From the NCBI RefSeq assembly GCF_034043675.1, contig NZ_JAXCLA010000003.1:1-64000 (forward strand): a stretch of DNA of 64,000 nucleotides, in the 5' to 3' direction. Positions 55,393-64,000 of this stretch are shown here, one piece after another. The stretch comes from KK5 sp034043675 (GTDB lineage Bacteria > Pseudomonadota > Gammaproteobacteria > Burkholderiales > Burkholderiaceae_C). The translations under genes and the position numbers were made by a program. The notes under the pieces were generated by a model. It did no database searches and was not told the DNA's origin. It was given only the letters and a program-made list of their open reading frames with translations. Every line of letters begins with the position of its first letter. Positions within the stretch are counted from its first letter, which is position 1.

Positions 55393-56895
55393 ATGAGTTC
55401 CGATCTGCACGCCGAAATTCACGAAAAGGGCGTCGCCGCCCTGAGCCGCGCGCTGGCCAGCCGCGAGGTCTCCAGCACCGAAATCACGAAACATCTTCTT
55501 GCGCGTGTTACCGCGCACGAGGCCCTCGGTGCCTTCCTTCACACCGACCCCGAAGCCTCGCTGGCCGCGGCCACTGCCGCCGACTCTCGCCGCGCCGCCG
55601 GCGAGACCGGCGCGCTGATCGGCGTGCCGCTGGCGCACAAGGACATCTTCGTCACGCGGGACATGCCGACCACCGCCGGCTCGAAGATCCTGGCCGACTA
55701 CCGCAGCCCCTTCAACGCCACGGTGATCCAGCGCCTGATCGACGCCGGCACGGTGAGCCTGGGCAAGCTGAACTGCGACGAGTTCGCGATGGGCTCGGCC
55801 AACGAGAACTCGGCCTTCAAGCCGGTCAACAATCCCTGGGACGCCGGCCGCGTGCCGGGCGGTTCTTCGGGCGGCTCGGCCACCGCGGTGGCGGCGCGCC
55901 TGGTGCCCGCCTCCACCGGCACCGACACCGGCGGCTCGATCCGCCAGCCGGCCTCGTTCACCGGCATCACCGGCATCAAGCCGACCTACGGCGTCTGCTC
56001 GCGCTACGGGATGATCGCCTTCGCGTCGAGCCTGGACCAGGCCGGCCCGATGGCCCGCTCGGCCGAGGACTGCGCGCTGCTGCTGTCGGCGATGAGCGGC
56101 TTCGACGAGCGCGACGCCACCAGCGTCCAGCGCCCGCCGCAGGATTTCCACGCGCAGATGCTGCAGGCGCGCGAAGGCGCCAGCGCCGCGCAACCGCTGA
56201 AGGGCCTGCGCATCGGCCTGCCCAGGGAGTTCTTCCCCGAGGGCCTGGCCGGCGATGTGAACGCCGCCGTCCGCGCCGGCCTGCAGGAGCTGGAAAAGCT
56301 CGGCGCGACGCTGGTGGACGTCAGCCTGCCGCGCACGCAGCTGGCGATCCCCGTGTACTACATCATTGCCCCGGCCGAGGCGAGCTCGAACCTGAGCCGC
56401 TTCGACGGCGTCAAGTTCGGCCATCGCGCAGCCCAGTACGACGACCTGCTGGACATGTACAAGAAGACGCGCGCCGAAGGCTTCGGCGACGAGGTCAAGC
56501 GCCGGATCATGGTGGGCACCTACGTGCTCAGCGAGGGCTACTACGACGCCTACTACCTGCAGGCACAGAAGCTGCGCCGCATGATCGCCGACGACTTCCA
56601 GCAGTGCTTCACCCAGTGCGACCTGATCGCCGGCCCGGTGGCGCCGACCGTCGCCTGGAAGCACGGCGAGGGCAAGGACGACCCGGTCAAGGCCTACCTG
56701 GCCGACATCTTCACCTTGCCCGGCTCGCTGGCCGGTCTACCCGGCATGAGCGTGCCGGTGGGCTTCGGCGACGGCGGCATGCCGGTGGGCCTGCAGCTGC
56801 TGGGCAACTACTTCAAGGAAGGCCAGCTGCTGCATGCGGCACATGCGCTGCAGCAGGCCACCGATTGGCATCGGGCCGCTCCGTCGGGATTCTGA
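55393..56895 (+). CDS. gatA: Amidotransferase subunit A
   Basis: GatA is the glutaminase of the complex, supplying ammonia to GatB. The 500-residue amidase has the catalytic lysine in VPLAHKDIFVT and the Ser-cis-Ser-Lys triad region GGSSGGSATAVAARLVPAST with TDTGGSIRQPASF. An in-frame GTG at 55384 could add three residues. It is 3 bases from gatB. Confidence 0.97.
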   Translation: MSSDLHAEIHEKGVAALSRALASREVSSTEITKHLLARVTAHEALGAFLHTDPEASLAAATAADSRRAAGETGALIGVPLAHKDIFVTRDMPTTAGSKILADYRSPFNATVIQRLIDAGTVSLGKLNCDEFAMGSANENSAFKPVNNPWDAGRVPGGSSGGSATAVAARLVPASTGTDTGGSIRQPASFTGITGIKPTYGVCSRYGMIAFASSLDQAGPMARSAEDCALLLSAMSGFDERDATSVQRPPQDFHAQMLQAREGASAAQPLKGLRIGLPREFFPEGLAGDVNAAVRAGLQELEKLGATLVDVSLPRTQLAIPVYYIIAPAEASSNLSRFDGVKFGHRAAQYDDLLDMYKKTRAEGFGDEVKRRIMVGTYVLSEGYYDAYYLQAQKLRRMIADDFQQCFTQCDLIAGPVAPTVAWKHGEGKDDPVKAYLADIFTLPGSLAGLPGMSVPVGFGDGGMPVGLQLLGNYFKEGQLLHAAHALQQATDWHRAAPSGF

Positions 56896-56898
56896 GTT

Positions 56899-58350
56899 AT
56901 GACGACTGCTAAATTGATTCGCGGCTATGAAGTGGTGATCGGCCTGGAGAACCATGTCCAGCTGAGCACCGTCTCGAAGATCTTCTCCGGTTCGTCCACC
57001 GCTTTCGGCGCCGAGCCCAACACGCAGGCCTCGCCGGTGGACCTGGCGCTGCCGGGCACACTGCCGGTGCTGAACCGCGGCGCCGTCGAGCGGGCGATCC
57101 GCTTCGGCCTGTCGGTGGGCGCTAAGATCGCGCCGCTGTCGATCTTCGCCCGCAAGAACTACTTCTATCCGGACCTGCCCAAGGGCTACCAGATCAGCCA
57201 GTACGAGATCCCGGTGGTGCAGGGTGGCAAGCTGGACTTCTTCGTCGGCGACAAGAAGCACACGGTCAACCTGACCCGCGCCCACCTCGAAGAGGACGCG
57301 GGCAAGAGCCTGCACGAGGACTACCACGGCCAGAGCGGCATCGACCTGAACCGCGCCGGCACGCCGCTGCTGGAGATCGTCTCCGAACCCGACATGCGCT
57401 CCGGCGCCGAGGCGGCCGAGTACGCCAAGACGCTGCATGCGCTGGTGATGTGGCTGGGCATCTGCGACGGCAATATGCAGGAAGGCTCGTTCCGTTGCGA
57501 CGTCAACGTCTCGGTGCGCAAGCCCGGCGAGCCCTACGGCACGCGCCGCGAGATCAAGAACCTGAACAGCTTCCGCTACCTGCTGCAGGCGGTGGACTAC
57601 GAGGTCAACTGGCAGATCGACGAGATCGAGGACGGCCGCAAGATCCAGCAGGCCACGGTGCTCTTCAACCCCGACACCGGCGAGACCCGCGCGATGCGCA
57701 GCAAGGAAGACGCGGCCGACTACCGCTACTTCCCCGACCCCGACCTGCCGCCGCTGGTGATCGCGCCCGAGTGGGTGGAGCGTGTGAAGGGCGAGATGCC
57801 CGAGCTGCCCGGCGTGATGGCCGCCCGCTTCGAGAGCGCCGACGGCCTGCCGGCCTACGACGCGACGATGATGACGCAGAGCCTGTCGGTCGCCCGCTAC
57901 TACGAGGCAGCGAAGGCCGCCGGCGCCACGCCCAAGCTGGCCGCCAACTGGATCATGGGCGAGATCTCGCGCCGCCTGAACGTCGAGGAACGCGACATCG
58001 CCGATGCGCCGGTCCCGGCCGCCACGCTGGCCCAGCTGATCGCGCGCATCCAGGACGGCACGATCTCGAACAACTCCGCCCGCCAGGTCTTCGAGGCGCT
58101 GTGGACCCGCGAGGGCAGCGAGGTCGACGCGATCATCGCGGCCAAGGACCTGAAGCAGTCCAACGACACCGGCGAGCTTGAACGCATCCTCGACGAGGTG
58201 CTGGCTGCGAACGCCAAGTCGGTCGAGGAGTTCCGCGCCGGCAAGGAAAAGGCCTTCAACGCGCTGGTCGGCCAGGCGATGAAGGCCACCAAGGGCAAGG
58301 CCAATCCGGCTGCGGTGAACGAACTGCTGAAGAAGAAGCTGGGCGGCTGA
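56899..58350 (+). CDS. gatB: Amidotransferase subunit B
   Basis: GatB phosphorylates and amidates misacylated Glu-tRNA(Gln) or Asp-tRNA(Asn). The 483-residue protein has the N-terminal VIGLENHVQLSTVSKIFSG, LPKGYQISQYEIPVVQ and DLNRAGTPLLEIVSEPDMRS, and a C-terminal YqeY-like tail domain ending in LLKKKLGG. The usual family reading at the start is GLE-x-H-x-QL, as here. It ends the gatCAB operon. Confidence 0.97.
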   Translation: MTTAKLIRGYEVVIGLENHVQLSTVSKIFSGSSTAFGAEPNTQASPVDLALPGTLPVLNRGAVERAIRFGLSVGAKIAPLSIFARKNYFYPDLPKGYQISQYEIPVVQGGKLDFFVGDKKHTVNLTRAHLEEDAGKSLHEDYHGQSGIDLNRAGTPLLEIVSEPDMRSGAEAAEYAKTLHALVMWLGICDGNMQEGSFRCDVNVSVRKPGEPYGTRREIKNLNSFRYLLQAVDYEVNWQIDEIEDGRKIQQATVLFNPDTGETRAMRSKEDAADYRYFPDPDLPPLVIAPEWVERVKGEMPELPGVMAARFESADGLPAYDATMMTQSLSVARYYEAAKAAGATPKLAANWIMGEISRRLNVEERDIADAPVPAATLAQLIARIQDGTISNNSARQVFEALWTREGSEVDAIIAAKDLKQSNDTGELERILDEVLAANAKSVEEFRAGKEKAFNALVGQAMKATKGKANPAAVNELLKKKLGG

Positions 58351-58368
58351 GGCCGGCTGGCCTGCCGT

Positions 58369-59058
58369 TTACTGGGCGCCGGTCGTCGTGATGACGGGCG
58401 CGTCGCCCAGGCTTCCCGGCGGCGCACCGCCCCACAGCTTCTTCAGGTGCGCCAGCTCCGCGTCGTAGCGCGAGTTGATGCGCACCAGCTCGGCCTTCTG
58501 GTTCTCGATCAGCTGCTGCTGCGCCTCGACGGCGGCATCGTTCGCGTCGAGCTGCTGCTTGAGCTTGCCCGGCAGCGGCTTGCCCTTGTAGAACTCGGCC
58601 TCGTCGAGCAGCGGCTTGCGTTCCAGGCCCAGGTCCTTGATGCGGCGCTCGGAGATGCGCATCGCCTTCTCGGCATCGTCCAGCGCGCCCTGCCGCGCGC
58701 GCTGGTGCGCCGGCTCGTTCGGGAAGCGCTGCATCAGGTTGCGGTCCCGGCGAACCGCGTCCGCCTGGGCGGCGCGGTCGGCGGCCAGCTTGCGGTCGCG
58801 CGTTTCCTTGGCCGCGCGCTCCTCGGGCGAGAGGAAGGGCGGGAGCACCGTGCGCAACGAGCCATCGGGGTTCAGCACGCGCTGCTCGCGCATCGAGCAA
58901 TCGGCGATCGGCCGGTCGGACGTGAGCTTGCGGCCGTCGGGCGCCGTGCAGCTGTAAATCGCGCCCTTGCCGTTGTCACCGGCCTGGGCCCAGGCCGGGG
59001 CGGAGCCCAGCAGGTTGAAGAGGACAACAGTGGCGGCAGCGGCGGCGGTGTGGCGCAT
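58369..59058 (-). CDS. Exported DUF4124 protein with coiled coil
   Basis: A 229-residue exported protein. A signal peptide (cut after AWA, about 24) is followed by a DUF4124-like segment (GAIYSCTAPDGRKLTSDRPI with CSMREQRVLNPDGS). A long charged helix follows, probably coiled coil (about 80-200). Function is unknown; such proteins are common in betaproteobacteria. Its start overlaps the pyrE stop by one base. There is no visible link to pyrimidine synthesis. Confidence 0.78.
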   Translation of the reverse strand: MRHTAAAAATVVLFNLLGSAPAWAQAGDNGKGAIYSCTAPDGRKLTSDRPIADCSMREQRVLNPDGSLRTVLPPFLSPEERAAKETRDRKLAADRAAQADAVRRDRNLMQRFPNEPAHQRARQGALDDAEKAMRISERRIKDLGLERKPLLDEAEFYKGKPLPGKLKQQLDANDAAVEAQQQLIENQKAELVRINSRYDAELAHLKKLWGGAPPGSLGDAPVITTTGAQ

Positions 59059-59744
59059 CAGACCCCGTAACGATCTCTATAGGCTTGGACGGCGGCCCGG
59101 GAAGCGCTGAGGCCGGTGTCGGTGGACGCATCCAGATACTGGAGCAAGTCTGCCAAGCCGGCAATCGCGCTCACCGGCAGTTGCAATTGCTGGGTGACGT
59201 ACTGCACGGCAGACCAGGGCATGTCGACACCGTCCTGCGCCGCCTTCTCCTGGCGGTCCAGCGCGATCGACACGCCGCAGGGCGTGGCGCCGGCGGCGGT
59301 GATCATCGCGATCGATTCACGCACCGAGGTGCCGGCGGAGATCACGTCGTCGATGATCAGCACGCGGCCCTTGACCGGGGCACCGACCAGCGTGCCGCCC
59401 TCACCGTGGTCCTTCGCTTCCTTGCGGTTGTAGGCGAAGGGCTTGTTGTGGCCCAAGCGCGCCAGCTCGATCGACACCGCCGCGGCCAGCGTGATGCCCT
59501 TGTAGGCAGGGCCGAAAATCATGTCGAACTGGAAGCCCCGCTCCATGTCGGCCACCAGCCGCTGCGCGTAGAACTGCGCCAGGCGCATCAGCTTGGCGCC
59601 GTCGTCGAACAGGCCGGCGTTGAAGAAGTACGGGCTCATCCGGCCCGCCTTGGTCTTGAACTCGCCGAAGCGCAGCACACCCGCTTCGACCGCGAAGGCG
59701 ACGAATTCCTGGGCCAGGGGATCGGGGGACGGAGCGGCGTTCAT
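59058..59744 (-). CDS. pyrE: Orotate phosphoribosyltransferase
   Basis: PyrE makes orotidine monophosphate from orotate and PRPP. The 228-residue protein has the PRPP-binding loop VLIIDDVISAGTSVRES, FGPAYKGITLAAA and the flexible catalytic loop NRKEAKDHGEGG. Length and N-terminus (LAQEFVAFAVEAGVLRFGEF) fit the family. It is co-transcribed with the DUF4124 gene. Confidence 0.96.
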   Translation of the reverse strand: MNAAPSPDPLAQEFVAFAVEAGVLRFGEFKTKAGRMSPYFFNAGLFDDGAKLMRLAQFYAQRLVADMERGFQFDMIFGPAYKGITLAAAVSIELARLGHNKPFAYNRKEAKDHGEGGTLVGAPVKGRVLIIDDVISAGTSVRESIAMITAAGATPCGVSIALDRQEKAAQDGVDMPWSAVQYVTQQLQLPVSAIAGLADLLQYLDASTDTGLSASRAAVQAYRDRYGV

Positions 59745-59782
59745 GCGGGATCAGCGGTAAGGGAATTAGGCATTGTAGGGGC

Positions 59783-59819
59783 CAAAAAAAGCCTGGTTTC
59801 CTCGCGGAAACCAGGCTTT
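59783..59819 (-). terminator. Rho-independent terminator of the TonB-dependent receptor gene
   Basis: AAAGCCTGGTTTCC and GGAAACCAGGCTTT form a perfect 14-base stem with a 4-base loop, followed on the minus strand by TTTTTTT, 18 bases past the receptor stop. It separates the receptor from pyrE. Confidence 0.93.
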
Positions 59820-59837
59820 GCAGGGGCCGGATGCGCG

Positions 59838-62096
59838 TCAGAACAGCGCTTTGAACTGCACGCCGTAGGTGCGCGGATCGTTGATGAAGCCGGTCAGGTT
59901 GTTGAAGTCGATGTCGCCCGTGTTCACGATCTTGTTCGTGATGTTGCGAACATAGGCCGCCACCTCGTATTTGCCGTTGTTCCAGATGTAGCCGCCACGC
60001 AGGCCACCTTCGGTCAGCGGCTTGCCGGTGAATTCAACAGACTTGTAGAGCGGCAGCAGCACGGAGCTGCGGTAGGTCCAGTCGGTGTAGACATAGACCT
60101 CGCTGCCGTCACTCAACGGGAAGCCATAGCGCAGGTTGAAATTGCCGACGTACTTCGGTGCATTGGGCAGCGGGTTGCCGTTGAGGTAGTAAGCACCGCT
60201 GGGCGCCGTCGGATTCAGCGGCGTGCAGCCGCCGCCGCAGGGACCAGCCGTCGCGTTGGGATCCTTGATCTTCGTGTCGTTGATCGATCCCGACAGATGG
60301 ATCATCAGGTTGTCGATCGGCAGCAGGTCAAGATTCAGCTCGATGCCCCGGCCGGTAACCTTGTTGATACTCTGCACGCTATTGGAATTGGCATTGCCGC
60401 CGACCGAGGTCAGCTGCATGTTCTTCACGTCATAGCTGAACACATCGGCGGACAGCCGTGCGCGGCGATTCCAGAAATCGCTCTTGATACCAAGTTCATA
60501 GGAGGTCAGGGTCTCGGGACTCGCCGTGAGCAGCGTACCGCCGAAAGCCTCCTTCAAGCCTGCCGGAATAACGGCCGAGGCGCGAAAGCCGGTACCCACC
60601 TTGGCATAGACGTTCGTGCTCTTGTCCAGCGAGTAGACGGCCGAGGCGTCCCAGGTCCACTTGGAATCGTTGGTGCTGGCGCCAGAAGGATGCAGGGCCG
60701 TGCCATCGGAGTTCACGGTGGCGTCGACGGCCGTGCTGTTCAGCGTCTTCTTGTCGCGCGTGTAACGGGCACCGGCGGAGAGCTTGAAGTCAGGTGTCAG
60801 CTGATAGCCGACCGAGCCGAACACGGCGAACGCGCGATTGGTCTGGTGCGTGAACTCCTGGCAGTTCAGTGGAGCGCAGTTGATGTAGTCGATCGCCTGC
60901 CAGGTGTAGCGCTCGTCGAAGGCGAAGACACCGGTCTGCCAGCTCAGTGGACCGGGCGTCTTCGATTCCACGCGGACTTCCTGGCTCAGCTGGCGATGCC
61001 CGTGAAGCTCGTCCGAGGTTTCGACCGGGAAGGCGGCCGTGCCCAACTGCTGGTTGAGCGGCAAGAGCTTTGCCGGTGGCGTGGCAAAGTTGAAGGTGTA
61101 GTTGGCACCGCCGTCGACGTCACCGCGGCTGAACGGCTGTACCGTCTCGATGCCGGTGATCGAGTAGATTGCGACGTCAGGCAGGTCCCACTTCAGTCGC
61201 ACGCTGCCGCCGGTTGCCTTCACCTTCTGCTCGTTCTTGCCATCGAAGGAAACCTTCTTCGGATCGAAGTCAGGGTTCAGGTCATTGGTGCCCGGAACGA
61301 GAATGCCGGCGCGGAACAAACGCGGGCTGCCGTCCAGGTCGCGATGGTGGATGTTGAACAGCGCGCTGAAGTCCCCGTTCTTGTACAGCGCTTGCAGCCG
61401 CAAGGCGAGGTCGGTGAAGCCCTCGGTCTTGGGCGTCTGGGCGTCCGGGAAAGTGTTAGTGACCCAGTTGCCGCGATGCTGGTCCTGGACCGAAATGCGC
61501 GCGGCCCAGTCGCCAGACAGCGGCAGATTGGCCGCCCCCTCAAGCGAGTAACTGCTCAGATTGCCGATGCCAACACTGACGTAGCCGTCCTGCTTCTGCG
61601 ACGGCGCCACCGAATCAAACTTCACCACGCCGGCCGGCGTGTTGCGGCCGAACAGCGTGCCTTGCGGGCCGGCAATCACTTCGACGGCCTTCACGTCGAA
61701 CACCGGGAAGCCCTTCAGGATCGGGTTCTCCTGCACCACGTCGTCGTAGATCAGCGAGACCGGCTGCGAGGCGTTCAGGTGGAAGTCGGTGTTGCCGTAG
61801 CCGCGGATGTAGAAGCGCGGGAAAGCGCGGCCGAACGAGGATTCGATGTTCAGGCTGGGCAGCCGGCCGGACAGCATGCGCACGTCCTGGCCGCTGGCGT
61901 TCAGCGCGTCAAGCGCATCGCCGCTGATCGTGGTGACGGCGGCTGGCACGTCCTTGATGTCCTCGACGCGGCGCTGTGCCGTGACGGTGACGGTGTCGAG
62001 CTGGCTCTTGTTGTCCTGCGCGGCGGCAGGCCAGGCGGCCAGGGCCAGTGCGAGGGATGCGGCCAGCTTGGCCCGCGAGAGCTTCGGATCGGTCAT
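59838..62096 (-). CDS. TonB-dependent outer-membrane receptor, substrate unknown
   Basis: A 752-residue receptor. A signal peptide (cut after AAA, about 26) and the TonB box DTVTVTAQRR precede a plug with VPAAVTTISGDALDAL, RFYIRGYGNTDFHL and VEVIAGPQGTLFGRNTPAGVV. The barrel ends in a terminal aromatic (GVQFKALF). The type resembles broad-substrate receptors of nutrient-scavenging bacteria more than siderophore receptors, and no Fur-like box is evident upstream. GGAGAAAAA precedes the ATG at 62096. It stands alone between pyrE and xthA. Confidence 0.88.
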   Translation of the reverse strand: MTDPKLSRAKLAASLALALAAWPAAAQDNKSQLDTVTVTAQRRVEDIKDVPAAVTTISGDALDALNASGQDVRMLSGRLPSLNIESSFGRAFPRFYIRGYGNTDFHLNASQPVSLIYDDVVQENPILKGFPVFDVKAVEVIAGPQGTLFGRNTPAGVVKFDSVAPSQKQDGYVSVGIGNLSSYSLEGAANLPLSGDWAARISVQDQHRGNWVTNTFPDAQTPKTEGFTDLALRLQALYKNGDFSALFNIHHRDLDGSPRLFRAGILVPGTNDLNPDFDPKKVSFDGKNEQKVKATGGSVRLKWDLPDVAIYSITGIETVQPFSRGDVDGGANYTFNFATPPAKLLPLNQQLGTAAFPVETSDELHGHRQLSQEVRVESKTPGPLSWQTGVFAFDERYTWQAIDYINCAPLNCQEFTHQTNRAFAVFGSVGYQLTPDFKLSAGARYTRDKKTLNSTAVDATVNSDGTALHPSGASTNDSKWTWDASAVYSLDKSTNVYAKVGTGFRASAVIPAGLKEAFGGTLLTASPETLTSYELGIKSDFWNRRARLSADVFSYDVKNMQLTSVGGNANSNSVQSINKVTGRGIELNLDLLPIDNLMIHLSGSINDTKIKDPNATAGPCGGGCTPLNPTAPSGAYYLNGNPLPNAPKYVGNFNLRYGFPLSDGSEVYVYTDWTYRSSVLLPLYKSVEFTGKPLTEGGLRGGYIWNNGKYEVAAYVRNITNKIVNTGDIDFNNLTGFINDPRTYGVQFKALF

Positions 62097-62252
62097 GGGG
62101 TTTTTCTCCGGTTCTTGACGTGACGCAACATTTAGCAATTAGCGCGCCACGGACCATGACAAGTCCAGTCGCTCGATGAGGTTGTTGGTAAAACCCGTCG
62201 CGGCGGCTGCGGCGATACTCCGCCTCCTCTTGACGTTTCCGCTCCGATTGCC

Positions 62253-63047
62253 ATGCGCTTCATCACCGCCAACCTCAACGGCATCCGCTCCGCCGCCACC
62301 AAGGGCTTCTTCGACTGGCTGCCGCAGCAGCAGGCCGACGCCGTCGGCGTGCAGGAGGTCAAGGCCCAGCACGTGGACGTGGACGGCAAGTTCTGCACGC
62401 ACGAAAAGCTGAAGGGCCATTTCCACTACGCCCAGAAGAAGGGCTACTCCGGCGTCGGCCTCTTCACGAACGAGGAACCGAGCGAGCTGGTCACCGGCAT
62501 CGGCGTCGAGGAGTTCGACAACGAGGGCCGCTGGATCGAGAAGCGCTTCGACAAGCCGGGCCGCAAGCTGAGCCTGATCTCCTGCTACTTCCCCAGCGGC
62601 AGCAGCGGCCCCGAGCGGCAGGAAGCCAAATTCCGCTTCCTGGCCGAGATCTATCCGCGCCTGCTGGAGCTGAAGGCGCAGCGCGAATTCATCCTGGTGG
62701 CCGACGTCAACATCGCCCACAAGGAAATCGACCTGAAGAACTGGAAGGGCAATATGAAGAACTCGGGCTTCCTGCCCGAGGAGCGCGCGTGGCTCACGAA
62801 ACTGTTCGCTGATGGGAAAGATGGGGCCGGCCTCGTCGACGTGTTCCGCACGCTCAACGACAAGCCCGAGCAGTACACCTGGTGGAGCAACCGCGGCCAG
62901 GCCTACGCGAAGAACGTGGGCTGGCGGCTGGACTACCACCTGGCCACGCCCGGCCTCGCCGCGCTGGCCAAGCGCGAGCACATCTATACCGAGAAGAAGT
63001 TCAGCGACCACGCGCCGCTGACGATCGACTACGACTTCAAGCTGTAG
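62253..63047 (+). CDS. xthA: Exodeoxyribonuclease III
   Basis: An apurinic/apyrimidinic endonuclease and 3'-exonuclease for base-excision repair. The 264-residue protein has the metal and catalytic motifs TANLNGIRSA, VGVQEVKAQ, LVADVNIAHKEID and the terminal KKFSDHAPLTIDYDF. The GTCGCC/GGCGAC hairpin (63047-63062) covers its stop and that of the convergent SDR gene and may serve both. Confidence 0.94.
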   Translation: MRFITANLNGIRSAATKGFFDWLPQQQADAVGVQEVKAQHVDVDGKFCTHEKLKGHFHYAQKKGYSGVGLFTNEEPSELVTGIGVEEFDNEGRWIEKRFDKPGRKLSLISCYFPSGSSGPERQEAKFRFLAEIYPRLLELKAQREFILVADVNIAHKEIDLKNWKGNMKNSGFLPEERAWLTKLFADGKDGAGLVDVFRTLNDKPEQYTWWSNRGQAYAKNVGWRLDYHLATPGLAALAKREHIYTEKKFSDHAPLTIDYDFKL

Positions 63048-63053
63048 TCGCCG

Positions 63054-63890
63054 TCAGGCGACGTCCGTCGAACGCGTCACCGCCTCGTGGCGCGCGATGT
63101 CCGCCAGCCGGGTTTCGAGCTGCGCGCGCACCAGGGCCAGCGCGTCGCTGCCCAGCAGCAGTTGCTCCGGCGGCTGGGGCATCTCCAGCAGCTGCAGGAT
63201 CGCTTCCCCGGCCTTGTCCGGATCGCCCAGTTGCTTGCCGCTCTTCTCGATGCGCGCACGGCGGACCGGATCGAAGACGGCGTCGTAGCCGGCGATGGCG
63301 CGGGACGAGCGCACCATCGAGCGGCCCGCCCAATCGGTCCGGAAAGACCCTGGCGCCACCGCCGTCACGGCGATGCCCAAGGCCTTCAGCTCCTTCGCCA
63401 GCGCGCCGGAAATGCCCTCCAGCGCGAACTTGCTGCCGCAGTAGTAGGCAATGCCGGGCATCGTGATCGTGCCGCCCATCGACGTGATGTTGACGATGTG
63501 CCCGCGGCGCCGGCCCCGCATGAAGGGCAGGAAGGCCCGGATGACGGCCACGGCGCCGAACACATTGACGTCGAACTGGCGCCGCAATTCGTCCAGCGGG
63601 GATTCTTCCAGCACGCCCTCGTGCCCGTAGCCGGCGTTATTGATCACGGCATCCACCGGGCCGATGCTCGACTCGATTTCGGCGGCCAGCGGCCCGATGG
63701 CTTCGAACTGGCTCACGTCCAGCAGGCGCGCATGCGCGCGGCCGCCCCAGGGCGCTTCGAATTCGGCTCGCGCCGCTTCGTTGCGCACCGTGCCGATGAC
63801 CTGATGGCCGACCGAGAGGGAGGCATTCGCGATCGCGCGGCCGAGGCCGCTGCTGACGCCCGTGATGAAAAGTGTCTTGGAGGATTTCAT
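63054..63890 (-). CDS. Short-chain dehydrogenase/reductase
   Basis: A 278-residue classical SDR oxidoreductase. The cofactor loop is ITGVSSGLGRAIA, then NNAGYG, the serine in ITSMGG, and the catalytic YCGSK (Y-x-x-x-K). An Arg in TVRNEA after the second strand suggests NADP preference. The ATG at 63890 fits the family start; the frame stays open upstream. The substrate is unknown. The last 110 bases of the window show no gene, only probable promoter DNA. Confidence 0.88.
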   Translation of the reverse strand: MKSSKTLFITGVSSGLGRAIANASLSVGHQVIGTVRNEAARAEFEAPWGGRAHARLLDVSQFEAIGPLAAEIESSIGPVDAVINNAGYGHEGVLEESPLDELRRQFDVNVFGAVAVIRAFLPFMRGRRRGHIVNITSMGGTITMPGIAYYCGSKFALEGISGALAKELKALGIAVTAVAPGSFRTDWAGRSMVRSSRAIAGYDAVFDPVRRARIEKSGKQLGDPDKAGEAILQLLEMPQPPEQLLLGSDALALVRAQLETRLADIARHEAVTRSTDVA

Positions 63891-64000
63891 GCCGCAAGCG
63901 TAGGGGCCGAGCCCGCCGCGGCCAACGGGTGTTCGTTTGCCATTCTTGCCCAATCCTATGAACGCTGGCAAGCAATCGGCCGACATTCGACATTTTCCAT

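Noticed and set aside
59085..62123. 1012-residue plus frame opposite pyrE and the receptor
   Set aside because: Antisense of two well-supported genes; it crosses a strong terminator and shows no family signature.

Overview
The window is GC-rich, densely coded chromosomal DNA from a betaproteobacterium. Burkholderiales is the best fit, close to the Rubrivivax/Leptothrix/Roseateles group. This rests on gene content and order (gatCAB divergent from mreBCD-mrdA-rodA, sucCD-DUF2889-recX-recA, a PEP-CTERM protein, a sigma-54 pilA) and not on a phylogeny. I see no rRNA, tRNA or CRISPR array.

Layout. 1-1480: a decayed integron, with an integrase N-terminal remnant joined to a transposase tail, an attI-like core, an ACP-like cassette, a well-formed attC, a SET-domain cassette and a degenerate attC. 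1484-6702: pqqABCDE, divergent from a MoxY/MoxX-like two-component pair. 6703-9317: a small secreted protein and a YjgN/M48 protease pair. 9506-13042: one 1178-residue protein joining a DyP-type peroxidase to a cytochrome P450-like domain. 13039-17365: a class III cyclase/ATPase/TPR protein and a divergent cyclase-like protein. 17504-22468: a second small secreted protein, uvrA, a PEP-CTERM protein and a histone H1-like SWIB protein.

22675-30972: a Fur-type iron locus. A Fiu-like receptor, a PiuC hydroxylase, a PepSY membrane protein, a DUF2271 protein carrying an FMN-attachment motif, a DUF4198 protein, ApbE and an anchored flavoprotein reductase form one tight run, with tonB upstream. It reads as siderophore uptake coupled to a flavin-based periplasmic electron path. 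31141-38449: a holin-like protein, a BepA-like protease, moaC, a PglL-like oligosaccharyltransferase, a second Wzy-type protein, the pilA pilin and a metallo-beta-lactamase phosphodiesterase.

38641-42060: a Ser/Thr phosphorylation module (FHA, PP2C, kinase) in line with terC. 42194-46670: sucDC, DUF2889, recX and recA with a textbook LexA box. 46840-49022: a QseB/QseC-type pair. 49019-54834: the rod-shape operon. 55088-58350: gatCAB. The remainder holds a DUF4124 protein, pyrE, a second TonB-dependent receptor, exonuclease III and a short-chain dehydrogenase.

The most unusual items are the DyP-P450 fusion, the ApbE/DUF2271 flavinylation set inside the siderophore operon, and the integron relic.
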